From contig NZ_CP029008.1 of assembly GCF_024585165.1 (NCBI RefSeq), forward strand, positions 992,001 through 1,056,000: 64,000 nucleotides of DNA, written 5' to 3'. Of the stretch, positions 47,558 through 57,300 are shown one piece after another. Every line of letters starts with the position of its first letter. Positions within the stretch are counted from its first letter, which is position 1. Made by a program: the position numbers and the translations under genes. The notes beneath the pieces were generated by a model. The model ran no database searches. It was not told the DNA's origin and worked only from the letters and a program-made list of their open reading frames with translations. Source of the DNA: Bradyrhizobium sp. WBOS07 (GTDB lineage Bacteria; Pseudomonadota; Alphaproteobacteria; Rhizobiales; Xanthobacteraceae).

Positions 47558-47617
47558 AGGCCTTGGTGGGCAAGGTCTTGGTGATTAAGGCCTTGGTGGT
47601 AAAGGCCTTGGGGAGAA
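47558..47617 (+). repeat. Four tandem 15-bp units ending in a ribosome binding site
   Basis: Units are AGGCCTTGGTGGGCA, AGGTCTTGGTGATTA, AGGCCTTGGTGGTAA and AGGCCTTGGGGAGAA. Each has the core AGGnCTTGGkG. The last unit carries GGGGAG 6 bases before the ATG at 47622, so copy number directly adjoins the translation start. Confidence 0.9.
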
Positions 47618-47621
47618 TGAA

Positions 47622-48422
47622 ATGATCGGGTTTCGTCGTCTTGCTCTGGCCGCGCTGATCCCGGCAGCGGCCTTGTCGCTTGGCCTGCCTGAGGTTCTGG
47701 CGCAAACCCCAAGCCCCGCAACGTCAAGCCCGGCACCGGCCGCCTCCGCAAGTCCCTCGCCGGCCCCGTTGGCGACCCCCTCCCCGGCCGCGAGCGCATC
47801 GCCCGCACCTGCGGCAGCGCCATCGCCCGCAGCCAGCGCTTCGCCGGCACCTGCCGCAACGCCCTCCCCCGCCGCCAGCGCCTCACCCTCGGCCAGCCCA
47901 ACGGCCCGCCCAACGGCCCCGCCACCGGAGGCCGCCGCAACCCCCGCCCCGGTGCAGACCGCCGATCCGTTCGGCCTGGAGACCACGCTCGAGGCCAGGA
48001 AGGTCGTGATGGTCAAGGGCACCGCGAACTGGGACTCGGCCTTCGACACGCTGATCGACGCTTTCAAGGCGCTGAACACGCTCCTGGACAAGCAGGGTAT
48101 CAAGGCGGCCGGCAATGCGATGGTCGTCTACACCTCGACCGACGACACCGGTTTCACCTTCCTGGCCGAGATCCCGGTCGAGCAGGACCCCAAGAACTTG
48201 CCCAAGGACATGAGCATCGGCAAATCGCCGGAGGGCAAGGTGCTGAAATTCGTCCATCGCGGCTCCTACGACAACATGGACAACACCTACGAGGCGATCA
48301 CCAATCACCTCGACGACAAGAGACTGGAGGCCAAGGACACCTTCATCGAGGAATACCTCACCGACCCCCTGAAGACCGTTGAAGACAAGCTGGTGATCAA
48401 CGTTTTCGTGCCGCTGAAATGA
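47622..48422 (+). CDS. Exported protein with Pro/Ala/Ser repeat linker and GyrI-like domain
   Basis: 266 residues. Signal peptide at 1-28 (RLALAALIPAAALSLGLPEV, cut after VLAQ). Residues 29-113 are low complexity, with near-identical blocks of the form PSPAASASPAPAA. The C-terminal domain (about 114-266) resembles the GyrI-like / AraC effector-binding fold: MVKGTANWDSAFDTLIDAF, GFTFLAEIPVE, then FVHRGSYDNMDNTYEAITNH. Such domains bind small ligands, usually in the cytoplasm; export and a flexible linker are uncommon. Its stop overlaps the start of the SIMPL gene (ATGA). The ligand is unknown. Confidence 0.8.
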   Translation: MIGFRRLALAALIPAAALSLGLPEVLAQTPSPATSSPAPAASASPSPAPLATPSPAASASPAPAAAPSPAASASPAPAATPSPAASASPSASPTARPTAPPPEAAATPAPVQTADPFGLETTLEARKVVMVKGTANWDSAFDTLIDAFKALNTLLDKQGIKAAGNAMVVYTSTDDTGFTFLAEIPVEQDPKNLPKDMSIGKSPEGKVLKFVHRGSYDNMDNTYEAITNHLDDKRLEAKDTFIEEYLTDPLKTVEDKLVINVFVPLK

Positions 48423-49144
48423 GAATCATGAAGAACCCTGCCATCCTTGCTGCGTCCCTTGCCGCCGTTGTTGCCGCCGCGCTGCCGGCAACGCCTGCGC
48501 TCGCCGATGATTTCCCGTCCGCCATTTCGGTGAGCGGCGAAGCCAATGTCTCCGTGGCGCCGGATCTCGCGCAGATCGACGCCGGCGTCGCCAACGACGC
48601 CAAGACCGCGAAGGAAGCCTCCGACGCCAACAACGCCGCGATGGGCAAGGTGCTGCTGGCGCTGAAGGGCGCCGGCATCGCCGAGAAGGATTACCAGACC
48701 TCGCGCCTGTCGCTGCAGCCGCAATACGGCCAGAACAGATCCACCGGCGCATCCCCGGTGGTCGGTTTCCGCGCCAGCAACCGCGTCACCGTGAAGATCC
48801 GCGACGTCACCAAGGTCGCTGCCATCATCGACACGCTGGTCGGCGCCGGCGCCAACGACATCGGCCACATCTCCTTCGAGGTAACGCAGGCCTCGAAGCT
48901 GCTCGACGATGCGCGTGAGCAGGCGGTCGCGGACGCACGGCGCAAGGCGGAGATCTACGCCAAGGCAACGGGCGTGACGCTCGGCGCCCCGCTGAGCGTG
49001 TCCGAGGGCGGCGCGCCGGTGCCGCTGTTCAAGCCGCGGATGGCCGACCGAATGGCCGCAGCCCCGCAGGCCGCGGTCGCGCCGGGCGAGGAAACGCTGT
49101 CGGTGACGGTGAATGTGAGCTGGGCGATCAAGCAAGGGCAGTAA
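48419..49144 (+). CDS. SIMPL (DUF541) domain periplasmic protein
   Basis: 241 residues. Signal peptide of about 29 residues (AILAASLAAVVAAALPATPA). The SIMPL/DUF541 domain follows (ISVSGEANVSVAPDLAQIDA, later SRLSLQPQYGQN and GFRASNRVTVKIRD) through to the C-terminal SVTVNVSWAIKQ. Bacterial members such as E. coli YggE relate to oxidative stress resistance; the mechanism is not known. It overlaps the GyrI-like gene by ATGA, so both products reach the periplasm from one message. Confidence 0.9.
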   Translation: MRIMKNPAILAASLAAVVAAALPATPALADDFPSAISVSGEANVSVAPDLAQIDAGVANDAKTAKEASDANNAAMGKVLLALKGAGIAEKDYQTSRLSLQPQYGQNRSTGASPVVGFRASNRVTVKIRDVTKVAAIIDTLVGAGANDIGHISFEVTQASKLLDDAREQAVADARRKAEIYAKATGVTLGAPLSVSEGGAPVPLFKPRMADRMAAAPQAAVAPGEETLSVTVNVSWAIKQGQ

Positions 49145-49173
49145 GACGCACGCTGCCGGCCAAGAATACAATT

Positions 49174-49306
49174 GTCGTCCCCGCGCAGGCGGGGACCCAT
49201 AACCACAGAGAGTGGTTATCGCGCGACGCAGGTCACTCCGAATCTTCGCCAAACTTCCCCCTGTGGTTATGGGTCCCGGATCTGCGCTTCGCTTGTCCGG
49301 GACGAC
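49174..49306 (+). repeat. Palindromic element, type A
   Basis: GTCGTCCCCGCGCAGGCGGG at the left; the arms GGGACCCATAACCACAG and CTGTGGTTATGGGTCCC are perfectly inverted across the centre. It is a close copy of the element at 53345 and lies between convergent genes. Confidence 0.85.
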
Positions 49307-49331
49307 AGCGGAGAATGACGCGAAATCTCAG

Positions 49332-50396
49332 CTAAATCTCCACCACCTGTCCCGGCTGCATCGCCACGAACCGCTCCTGCGGAATCTTCGCCGCATCGAG
49401 AGCCTCGACCAGCGCCTTGGCCGGGGCGTCGATGGCTTCGTCGGTCAGCTGGAACGTGCCATGGTGATGCCCGAGCGCGGCCTCGGCGCCGCAATCGGCC
49501 AGCGCCTTCACCGCGTCCTCCGGGTTCATGTGCTGGTCGCGCATGAACCAGCGCGGCTCGTAGGCGCCGATGGGAAGGATGGCGAGGCGCAGCTTGCCGT
49601 GCCTCTCGGCGACGCGGCGGAAATGCCGGCCATCGCCATAGCCGGAATCGCAGACGACGTAGATCTTCCCGGCCGGCGTCTCCAGGACGAAACTCGCCCA
49701 CAGCGCCTTGTTGCGATCGAACATGCCGCGCGCCGTCCAGTGCCGGGTCGGCACGAGATGCGCGGCAATGCCGCTGCCGAGCTCGACGCGGTCATGCCAG
49801 TCGAACGCCTCGACCCTGATGCTGGGATCCCAGCTGCGCATGGTGACGTCGTTGCCGAGCGGGGTGACCACGCGCGGGGCAAAATTCTTGGTGAGCCGCG
49901 ACAGCGTCGCGATGTCGAGATGATCGTAGTGCCCGTGCGAGACCAGCACGACGTCGATCTTCGGCAGCTTCTCGAAGGCGATGCCGGGATCGTTGTGCCG
50001 CTTCGGCCCGGCGAAGGCGACCGGCGACACCCGCATCGACCAGACCGGATCGACCAGGATGTTGAGGCCGCCGGCCTGGATCAGCCAGCTGGCGTGGCCG
50101 ACGAAGGAGAGCCGCACCTTGTCGCCGTCGACCCGCTCCGGCGGGGTGTCGGCGTGGGGGCTGGGGGCCCAATCCGGCCATGCCGCGCGTTGGCGCTTGC
50201 CGCCCAACTGCCAGCGCAGCACCTCACGCAGCGATTTCGGCGGGGCTCCGTCCGGATCGAAAAAGGTGAGGCCGTCGAAATGATCGGAGACCGGGCCGTC
50301 ATAGGTCTTCATACGGGACATCCAGAGCGAGGGGGCGCCGACCAGGGTGCCGGCCCCGGCAAACAGTCCGAACAGGCGGCGGCGGGTGATCGGCAC
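49332..50396 (-). CDS. MBL fold metallohydrolase, Tat-exported
   Basis: 354 residues. The N-terminus ITRRRLFGLFAGAGTLVGAP is a twin-arginine signal. The metallo-beta-lactamase fold has the metal motif SHGHYDHLD, preceded by SFVGHASWLIQAGGLNILVD and followed by VPTRHWTARGMFDRNKALW. The order of motifs resembles NAPE-PLD / UlaG-like hydrolases. The substrate is unknown, possibly a phospholipid derivative. Monocistronic, convergent with the SIMPL gene. Confidence 0.87.
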   Translation of the reverse strand: MPITRRRLFGLFAGAGTLVGAPSLWMSRMKTYDGPVSDHFDGLTFFDPDGAPPKSLREVLRWQLGGKRQRAAWPDWAPSPHADTPPERVDGDKVRLSFVGHASWLIQAGGLNILVDPVWSMRVSPVAFAGPKRHNDPGIAFEKLPKIDVVLVSHGHYDHLDIATLSRLTKNFAPRVVTPLGNDVTMRSWDPSIRVEAFDWHDRVELGSGIAAHLVPTRHWTARGMFDRNKALWASFVLETPAGKIYVVCDSGYGDGRHFRRVAERHGKLRLAILPIGAYEPRWFMRDQHMNPEDAVKALADCGAEAALGHHHGTFQLTDEAIDAPAKALVEALDAAKIPQERFVAMQPGQVVEI

Positions 50397-50690
50397 GGGG
50401 TTTCAGCGGTGGTAACGGAGGCGGGTCATCAGTTCTATATGGGCGGATCCCGGCGAAAAGGAACCGGCAGCGGAAAAGGGCCTCTTTTCAGGCTCTTGCC
50501 CTGGAAACGTCGCCCCGGCACCCCAACTTTCCTTGACTTTTGGGCGGAAGCGGCGTTTAACCCCGCCACTTTCTCGGAAAGGCTTTCTTTTCGACCCGCC
50601 GACCGGCCCTGGAGGCCGGAGGTTAACGCCCGACAGCGCTGTGCGCCCTCGGGCGCAAAGGTGTTTGGACGACTGCTTACCAGGAGAGTG
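50397..50690. other. Intergenic region upstream of ffh
   Basis: About 290 bases between divergent genes, before a type B repeat. TTGACT (50533-50538) and TTTAAC (50556-50561) with a 17-base spacer could be a sigma70 promoter for ffh. GGCCCTGGAGGCC-type and CGCCCTCGGGCG hairpins follow. No gene is evident. Confidence 0.4.
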
Positions 50691-50791
50691 GTCATCCCCC
50701 GCGAAGGCGGGGGATCCAGTATTCCGGGGCCCCTCGGCTAGAATCGAGAAGCCGCGGCGTACTGGATGCCCCGGTCAAGCCGGGGCATGAC
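50691..50791 (+). repeat. Palindromic element, type B, before ffh
   Basis: GTCATCCCCCGCGAAGGCGG at the left and CCCCGGTCAAGCCGGGGCAT at the right are hairpins; GGATCCAGTA and TACTGGATG pair across. It would be transcribed in the ffh leader. Confidence 0.8.
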
Positions 50792-50839
50792 AGCGGTGAA
50801 CGCGGCAACCCTGCGCGAGCAGGACAAAGGACAACGGCA

Positions 50840-52387
50840 TTGTTCGACAATCTGTCGGAACGGCTTGGCGGAATTCTCGATCGTCTGACGGGGCGCGGTG
50901 CGCTGACCGAAAAGGACGTCGACGCCGCGATGCGCGAGGTGCGCCGCGCGCTGCTGGAGGCTGACGTCGCGCTCGAGGTGGTCCGCAGCTTCACCGAGCG
51001 CGTCCGCGAGCAGGCGATCGGCGCCACCGTCGTCAAGTCGGTCACACCCGGCCAGATGGTGGTCAAGATCGTCCATGACGAGCTGATCAATACGCTGGGC
51101 AGCGAAGGCCAGACCATCGACGTCAATTCCGTGCCGCCGGTGCCGATCATGATGGTCGGCCTGCAGGGCTCGGGCAAGACGACCACCACCGCAAAGCTCG
51201 CCCGCCGCCTGGTCCAGCGCGACAAGCGCAAGGTGCTGATGGCCTCGCTCGACGTCTACCGTCCGGCGGCGATGGAGCAGCTCGCCGTGCTCGGCCGCGA
51301 TCTCGACATCCCGACCCTGCCCATCGTCGCAGGACAGCAGCCGCCGCAGATCGCCAAGCGCGCGCTGGAGGCCGGCAAGCTCGGCGGCTACGACGTCGTG
51401 CTGCTCGACACCGCCGGCCGCACCACGCTCGACGAAGACATGATGGCGGAAGCAGCCGCGATCAAAGCCGCGGCCAACCCGCACGAAGTGCTGCTGGTCG
51501 CGGACAGCCTCACCGGCCAGGACGCCGTGAATCTCGCGCGCGCGTTCGACCAGCGCGTCGGCCTCACCGGCATCGTGCTGACGCGCGTCGATGGCGACGG
51601 CCGCGGCGGCGCCGCGCTGTCGATGCGCGCCGTCACCGGCAAGCCGATCAAGCTGCTCGGCACCGGCGAAAAGACCGATGCGCTGGAGGATTTCCACCCC
51701 GATCGTATCGCCGGCCGCATCCTCGGCATGGGCGACGTGGTCTCGCTGGTCGAGCGCGCCGCCGCCAACATCGACGCCGAGAAGGCCGCGCGCACCGCCG
51801 AGCGCATGCGCAAGGGTCAATTCGACCTCAACGACATGCGCGAGCAGCTGCTGCAGATGTCGAGCATGGGCGGCATCAGCGGCCTGATGGGGATGATGCC
51901 CGGCATCTCCAAGATGAAGAACCAGATCGCGGCCGCCGGCATCGACGACAAGATCCTGAAGCGCCAAGTCGCCATCATCGATTCCATGACCCGCGACGAG
52001 CGCCGTCATCCCGACCTGCTCAAGGCCAGCCGCAAGAAGCGCATCGCCGCCGGCAGCGGCCAGAGCGTCGAGCAGGTCAACAAGCTGCTGAAGATGCACC
52101 GGAACATGGCCGACGTGATGAAGGCGATGGGCTCGGGCAAGCGCGGCCCGCTCGCCGGCATCGCGCAGGCCATGGGCTTCGGCGGCGGCATGAAGATGCC
52201 GTCTCCGGAAGAGATGAAGGCCATGCAGGAGAAGATGCAGAGCGGCGGCGGCCAGGGCCTGCCGAGCCTGCCGAAGGATCTGCCGCCCGGTCTTCGCTCA
52301 GGCCTGCCGAATGTGCCGGGACTCACGGGCCTCAGCGGCAAGCCGACCCTTCCAGGGCTCGGCGGTTTCCCGGGCAAGAAGAAATGA
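50840..52387 (+). CDS. ffh: Signal recognition particle protein Ffh
   Basis: 515 residues. GTPase that binds signal sequences and 4.5S RNA. It starts with TTG at 50840, directly giving the conserved FDNLSERLGGILDRLTGRG. N and G domains show GLQGSGKTTTTAKLARRL, DTAGRTTLDEDMMAEA, TRVDGDGRGG and GTGEKTDALEDFHPDR. The M domain (about 325-460) is Met-rich with the SMTRDERRHPDLL RNA-binding segment. The C-terminus is a long Gly/Pro/Leu-rich tail. It leads the ffh-rpsP-rimM-trmD-rplS cluster. Confidence 0.97.
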   Translation: MFDNLSERLGGILDRLTGRGALTEKDVDAAMREVRRALLEADVALEVVRSFTERVREQAIGATVVKSVTPGQMVVKIVHDELINTLGSEGQTIDVNSVPPVPIMMVGLQGSGKTTTTAKLARRLVQRDKRKVLMASLDVYRPAAMEQLAVLGRDLDIPTLPIVAGQQPPQIAKRALEAGKLGGYDVVLLDTAGRTTLDEDMMAEAAAIKAAANPHEVLLVADSLTGQDAVNLARAFDQRVGLTGIVLTRVDGDGRGGAALSMRAVTGKPIKLLGTGEKTDALEDFHPDRIAGRILGMGDVVSLVERAAANIDAEKAARTAERMRKGQFDLNDMREQLLQMSSMGGISGLMGMMPGISKMKNQIAAAGIDDKILKRQVAIIDSMTRDERRHPDLLKASRKKRIAAGSGQSVEQVNKLLKMHRNMADVMKAMGSGKRGPLAGIAQAMGFGGGMKMPSPEEMKAMQEKMQSGGGQGLPSLPKDLPPGLRSGLPNVPGLTGLSGKPTLPGLGGFPGKKK

Positions 52388-52473
52388 GGAATTCGTCGCA
52401 CGGGATCGCACCGGTCTCGCGCGACGCGGAAATACCAATCAACCGAACAAAACGTACTTTGAAGGAGAACTGA

Positions 52474-52806
52474 ATGTCCGTCGTTATCCGCCTCGCGCGC
52501 GCAGGCACCAAGAAGCGTCCCGTCTATCATGTCGTCGTCGCCGATTCCCGCTTTCCGCGCGACGGCCGCTTCATCGAGCGTCTCGGCTATTTCAACCCGC
52601 TGCTGCCGAAGGACAACGAGACCCGTCTCAAGCTCGACATGGACAAGGTGAAGGCCTGGCTCGCCAAGGGCGCGCAGCCGTCGGACCGCGTGGCGCGTTT
52701 CCTCGACGCCGCCGGCGTCAAGAAGCGCGAAGCGCGCAACAACCCCGAAAAGGCCGTGCCGCGCAAGGAGCGCAAGGCGCAGGCCGAAGCCGCGGCGAAG
52801 GGCTAA
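52474..52806 (+). CDS. rpsP: 30S ribosomal protein S16
   Basis: 110 residues, including a charged C-terminal tail ([14 protein letters not shown]) typical of alphaproteobacteria. [20 protein letters not shown] and [15 protein letters not shown] are diagnostic. A GAAGGAGAA site precedes the ATG. It is followed by rimM after 9 bases. Confidence 0.98.
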   Translation: MSVVIRLARAGTKKRPVYHVVVADSRFPRDGRFIERLGYFNPLLPKDNETRLKLDMDKVKAWLAKGAQPSDRVARFLDAAGVKKREARNNPEKAVPRKERKAQAEAAAKG

Positions 52807-52815
52807 GGCCGGATC

Positions 52816-53373
52816 ATGTCGGCGCTGGTCTGCGTCGCGCGGATCGGCGCCGCGCATGGGGTGCGCGGTGCGGTCAAACTATGGACCTTCACCGAAGATC
52901 CCTTTGCCGTGAAGCGCTATGGCCCGCTGCTGTCCAAGGACGGCAAGCGCCAGTTCGAAGTCGCACAGGCGCGTGAGGCGAAGGACCATCTGGTCGCGAC
53001 GTTCAAGGGCGTCACGACCCGCGATGAGGCCGAGCGCCTCAACGGCATCGAGCTCTACGTCGCGCGCGACAAGCTGCCCGCGACGGACGAGGACGAATAT
53101 TACCACACCGACCTGATCGGGCTCGCCGCCGTTACCACGGAGGGCGATGCGCTCGGCCGCGTGCTCGCGATCCACAATTTCGGCGCCGGCGACATCATCG
53201 AGATCGCCCCGCCCAAGGGCGCGACGATGCTGCTGCCGTTCTCGAACGCGGTGGTGCCGGAGGTCGATCTTGCCGGCGGCCGTGTGGTGATCGCGCTGCC
53301 GCAGGAGATCGAGGGCGAGGAGCGGGGCGAAGCTCTCTCCACGGGTCGTCCCCGTGAACGCGGGGACCCATAA
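52816..53373 (+). CDS. rimM: Ribosome maturation factor RimM
   Basis: 185 residues. Assists 30S head assembly by binding S19. The N-terminal barrel ([20 protein letters not shown]) and the C-terminal PRC-barrel ([34 protein letters not shown]) are complete by about residue 170. The last residues, GRPRERGDP, and the TAA stop are encoded by the left arm of the palindromic element at 53345, so the native C-terminus has been replaced or extended by repeat sequence. Confidence 0.95.
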   Translation: MSALVCVARIGAAHGVRGAVKLWTFTEDPFAVKRYGPLLSKDGKRQFEVAQAREAKDHLVATFKGVTTRDEAERLNGIELYVARDKLPATDEDEYYHTDLIGLAAVTTEGDALGRVLAIHNFGAGDIIEIAPPKGATMLLPFSNAVVPEVDLAGGRVVIALPQEIEGEERGEALSTGRPRERGDP

Positions 53374-53476
53374 CCACAGGCCAACATTTTTCGCTAAGCT
53401 GTTTGCTCCAGCCATCGCAAAACTGGCTGCGGTGGTTATGGGTCCCGGGCTCGCGCTTCGCGCGCCCCGGGATGAC
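53345..53476 (+). repeat. Palindromic element, type A, overlapping rimM
   Basis: GTCGTCCCCGTGAACGCGGG begins inside the rimM coding sequence. GGGACCCATAACCAC and GTGGTTATGGGTCCC are inverted arms, and the right end is the GGGCTCGCGCTTCGCGCGCC hairpin. It lies between rimM and trmD in a same-strand cluster. Confidence 0.88.
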
Positions 53477-53491
53477 GAGAACTGAGATCCG

Positions 53492-54247
53492 ATGACCGAT
53501 CCGTCACCCTGGCGCGCAACCGTGCTGACGCTGTTTCCGGAGATGTTTCCGGGGCCGCTGGGCGTGAGCCTCGCCGGCCGGGCGCTGGCGTCCGGGATCT
53601 GGAAGCTCGAGGCGCGGGACATCAGGGCCTCCGCCACCGACCGCCACCGCAGCGTCGACGACACCCCGGCTGGCGGCGGCCCGGGCATGGTGTTGCGGGC
53701 CGATGTCCTGGCGGCGGCCATCGATGCGGCGGAGGCAGGACCCGAACGCCCACGCCTGCTGATGAGCCCGCGCGGTCGGCCATTGACCCAGGCCCGTGTC
53801 CAGGAGCTCGCATGCGGGCCCGGCCCGCTGATCGTCTGCGGGCGCTTCGAGGGGGTGGACCAGCGGGTCATCGACAAGCGGGGGCTGGAGGAGGTCTCGA
53901 TCGGCGATTACGTGCTGTCCGGGGGCGAAATCGCCGCTTTGGCCCTGATCGACGCTTGCGTCCGGCTGCTGCCGGGGGTGATGGGCAAGGAGGCGTCGGG
54001 AACCGAGGAAAGCTTCTCCGAGGGCCTTCTGGAATACCCGCAATACACTCGGCCGCAGCTATTCGAGGGGGCTGCAATCCCGGAGGTGCTGACCTCCGGC
54101 GACCACGCCAAGGTGGCGGCCTGGCGGCGGGCGCAATCGGAGGCGCTCACCGAGGCCCGGCGGCCTGATTTATGGGCCCGGATCCCGCCGAAGCCGGCGA
54201 ATCGGGCCGGGCGCCAAAAAACGCCAAAAAACAAGACAGACGGGTGA
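53492..54247 (+). CDS. trmD: tRNA (guanine-N1-)-methyltransferase TrmD
   Basis: 251 residues. Makes m1G37 in tRNAs, preventing +1 frameshifting. The SPOUT knot motifs are intact: [29 protein letters not shown] and [14 protein letters not shown]. The linker and C-terminal domain [28 protein letters not shown] are also present. The C-terminal end ([13 protein letters not shown]) is a basic tail. It precedes rplS by 110 bases. Confidence 0.97.
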   Translation: MTDPSPWRATVLTLFPEMFPGPLGVSLAGRALASGIWKLEARDIRASATDRHRSVDDTPAGGGPGMVLRADVLAAAIDAAEAGPERPRLLMSPRGRPLTQARVQELACGPGPLIVCGRFEGVDQRVIDKRGLEEVSIGDYVLSGGEIAALALIDACVRLLPGVMGKEASGTEESFSEGLLEYPQYTRPQLFEGAAIPEVLTSGDHAKVAAWRRAQSEALTEARRPDLWARIPPKPANRAGRQKTPKNKTDG

Positions 54248-54357
54248 CAAACGCTCCGGCTTGCCTTATAGGAGCGGCCAAATCCGCAATGGCTGGATAG
54301 ACGAATTTTGCGCAGCCCCCCGTTTCCAGGGCTGGGCGCGCCGATGGAGATTTACCC

Positions 54358-54741
54358 ATGAACCTGATCAAGCAGCTCGAGCAAGAGCAATTCGACAAGC
54401 TGTCCGCCGGCAAGGACATTCCGGAATTCGGTCCCGGCGACACCGTGATCGTCAACGTGAAGGTCGTCGAAGGCGACCGCACCCGCGTGCAGGCCTATGA
54501 AGGCGTCTGCATCGGCCGTTCCGGCGGTGGCCTCAACGAGAGCTTCACCGTGCGCAAGATCTCCTACGGCGAGGGCGTGGAGCGCGTGTTCCCGGTGATG
54601 TCGCCGATGATCGACTCGATCAAGGTGGTGCGCCGCGGCAAGGTGCGTCGCGCCAAGCTCTATTACCTCCGCAACCTGCGCGGCAAGTCGGCCCGCATCG
54701 TCGAGAAGACCGAGCACGCCAAGGCTGCCGTTAACGAGTAA
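54358..54741 (+). CDS. rplS: 50S ribosomal protein L19
   Basis: 127 residues. [40 protein letters not shown] and [20 protein letters not shown] are conserved L19 segments; [17 protein letters not shown] is the C-terminal signature. L19 sits at the subunit interface. Last gene of the cluster, followed by a strong terminator. Confidence 0.98.
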   Translation: MNLIKQLEQEQFDKLSAGKDIPEFGPGDTVIVNVKVVEGDRTRVQAYEGVCIGRSGGGLNESFTVRKISYGEGVERVFPVMSPMIDSIKVVRRGKVRRAKLYYLRNLRGKSARIVEKTEHAKAAVNE

Positions 54742-54766
54742 GCCTCGCTGCTCCATGCGAGTTTCG

Positions 54767-54796
54767 AAAGCGCGGGGCTCGGCTCCGCGCTTTTTT
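54767..54796 (+). terminator. Intrinsic terminator after rplS
   Basis: AAAGCGCGG and CCGCGCTTT arms flank GGCTCGGCT and lead into TTTTTT; about 25 bases after the stop. Confidence 0.92.
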
Positions 54797-54827
54797 GTTG
54801 GGCCTCAAGCCGCGCATGCGGTGCCGC

Positions 54828-54931
54828 CCCTCACCCTGAGGAGCGCGGAACGCGCGTCCCAAAGCGCGAGGCCACCGGCCGGGCCTTCATCTTTCGAGAC
54901 GCGCGCAAGAACGCGCTCCTCTGGATGAGGG
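54828..54931 (+). repeat. Palindromic element, type F
   Basis: CCCTCACCCTGAGGAGCGCG at the left and CGCGCTCCTCTGGATGAGGG at the right are inverted; related to the element at 33929 (both contain TTTCGAGACGCGCGCAAG or a close variant). Confidence 0.75.
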
Positions 54932-54989
54932 TCATGCCCTGACCGCGCATTGAAACCACTCGCGATTTCAATTCGGCCTGCTATATATT

Positions 54990-55006
54990 CCTGGAATGTT
55001 TCCAGA
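54990..55006 (+). promoter_or_regulatory. Irr-box-like dyad upstream of leuC
   Basis: CCTGGAA-TGT-TTCCAGA is a perfect CTGGAA-N3-TTCCAG dyad with the GAA-N3-TTC core of the rhizobial iron control element. TATATATT just upstream (54982-54989) could be a -10 box, so a repressor here would overlap the promoter. leuC begins 195 bases downstream. Confidence 0.45.
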
Positions 55007-55200
55007 TCCGACCAGCTTCGCCCCTGTCCAGCGCATCGTCATCGACGATCGCTCGCGGCTGCCTGGGCGGTTCTTCGGCCGCTTCGCGACCTCGGCAACG
55101 TCAGAGCTTATTCGCGCAGCCTGAAAGGCTGCGCTGACGACTCTGTTGCCCGCGCGCACTCGCGCACATCCGCTACTAACATTCTTCGGAGCTGACGCTC

Positions 55201-56607
<1,407 letters not shown>

Positions 56608-56702
56608 GCCAGCTCTGCAAATTGTAGCGATCGCGGCAAACCGCCTTTAATCGATCGCCTGACACTCTCGTCCTCGCGATGATTTCGCGAGGACGCGTAC
56701 CA

Positions 56703-56912
56703 ATGGCCAACAAGCCGGAATATGTCGACCTGATCAGTGAGGCCACGCGCCAGCACCGCCGCCGCGCGGCGCCCTTGCGCATCGTCGCCAAGCCCGAGAT
56801 GGAAGAGACCTCGCGGCTGAGCCGCTGGCCGCCGGCGATGTTCAAGCAATGGAAGCTGGACAATCTGATGCGGTGGAAAGCTTCGTCGTGGAAGCTGAAG
56901 GACTGGCTGTAG
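56703..56912 (+). CDS. Small basic protein of unknown function
   Basis: 69 residues, no signal peptide, rich in Arg, Lys and Trp (TRQHRRRAAPLRIVAKPEME, then SRWPPAMFKQWKLDNLMRW and a KLKDWL end). I recognise no family. It sits 95 bases after leuC and before a DUF1330 gene. Codon use resembles the neighbours, which supports a real gene, but it is short. Confidence 0.6.
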   Translation: MANKPEYVDLISEATRQHRRRAAPLRIVAKPEMEETSRLSRWPPAMFKQWKLDNLMRWKASSWKLKDWL

Positions 56913-57002
56913 CCGCGTTCCGGGCGTATTCTAACCATCCACGATCTTCATGCGCGCCCTCCACGAACGCGGACGGTGCCGCGACGCGAGGGGTTTTTGG
57001 AA

Positions 57003-57296
57003 ATGACTGTCTATGCGATCGCGCAGCTGAAGATGACCGACCGCGCGGCCTATGAGCGCTACCAGGCGCGGTTCTTCGATGTGTTCAGGAAGTTCAATGG
57101 ACGGCTGCTCGCCGCCGATGAGCATCCGCGCCTGCTCGAAGGGGCGTGGCCGCACGACAAGCTCGTCATGATGTCGTTTCCCGACGAGGCCGCCTTCCTC
57201 GCCTTCTCGAACTCACCCGACTACGAGGAGATTTCGCGCGACCGCAAGGCCGGCGCGCAGGCGACCGTGCTGCTGGTGCAGGGATTCGCCGGCTAG
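57003..57296 (+). CDS. DUF1330 domain-containing protein
   Basis: 97 residues, a ferredoxin-like alpha/beta barrel fold. MTVYAIAQLKMTDRAAYERY, GRLLAADEHPRLLEGAWPHD and MMSFPDEAAFLAFSNSPDYE follow the DUF1330 pattern closely. The family has no agreed function; relatives resemble dimeric barrel monooxygenases. The ATG at 57003 precedes the conserved part; an upstream start adds nine residues without support. Confidence 0.85.
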   Translation: MTVYAIAQLKMTDRAAYERYQARFFDVFRKFNGRLLAADEHPRLLEGAWPHDKLVMMSFPDEAAFLAFSNSPDYEEISRDRKAGAQATVLLVQGFAG

Positions 57297-57300
57297 CAAC

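Noticed and set aside
47386..47940. 184-codon minus-strand frame with a repeated peptide, covering the tandem repeat
   Set aside because: The peptide repeat is only the translation of the 15-bp DNA array; the frame overlaps the signal peptide and linker of the real gene.
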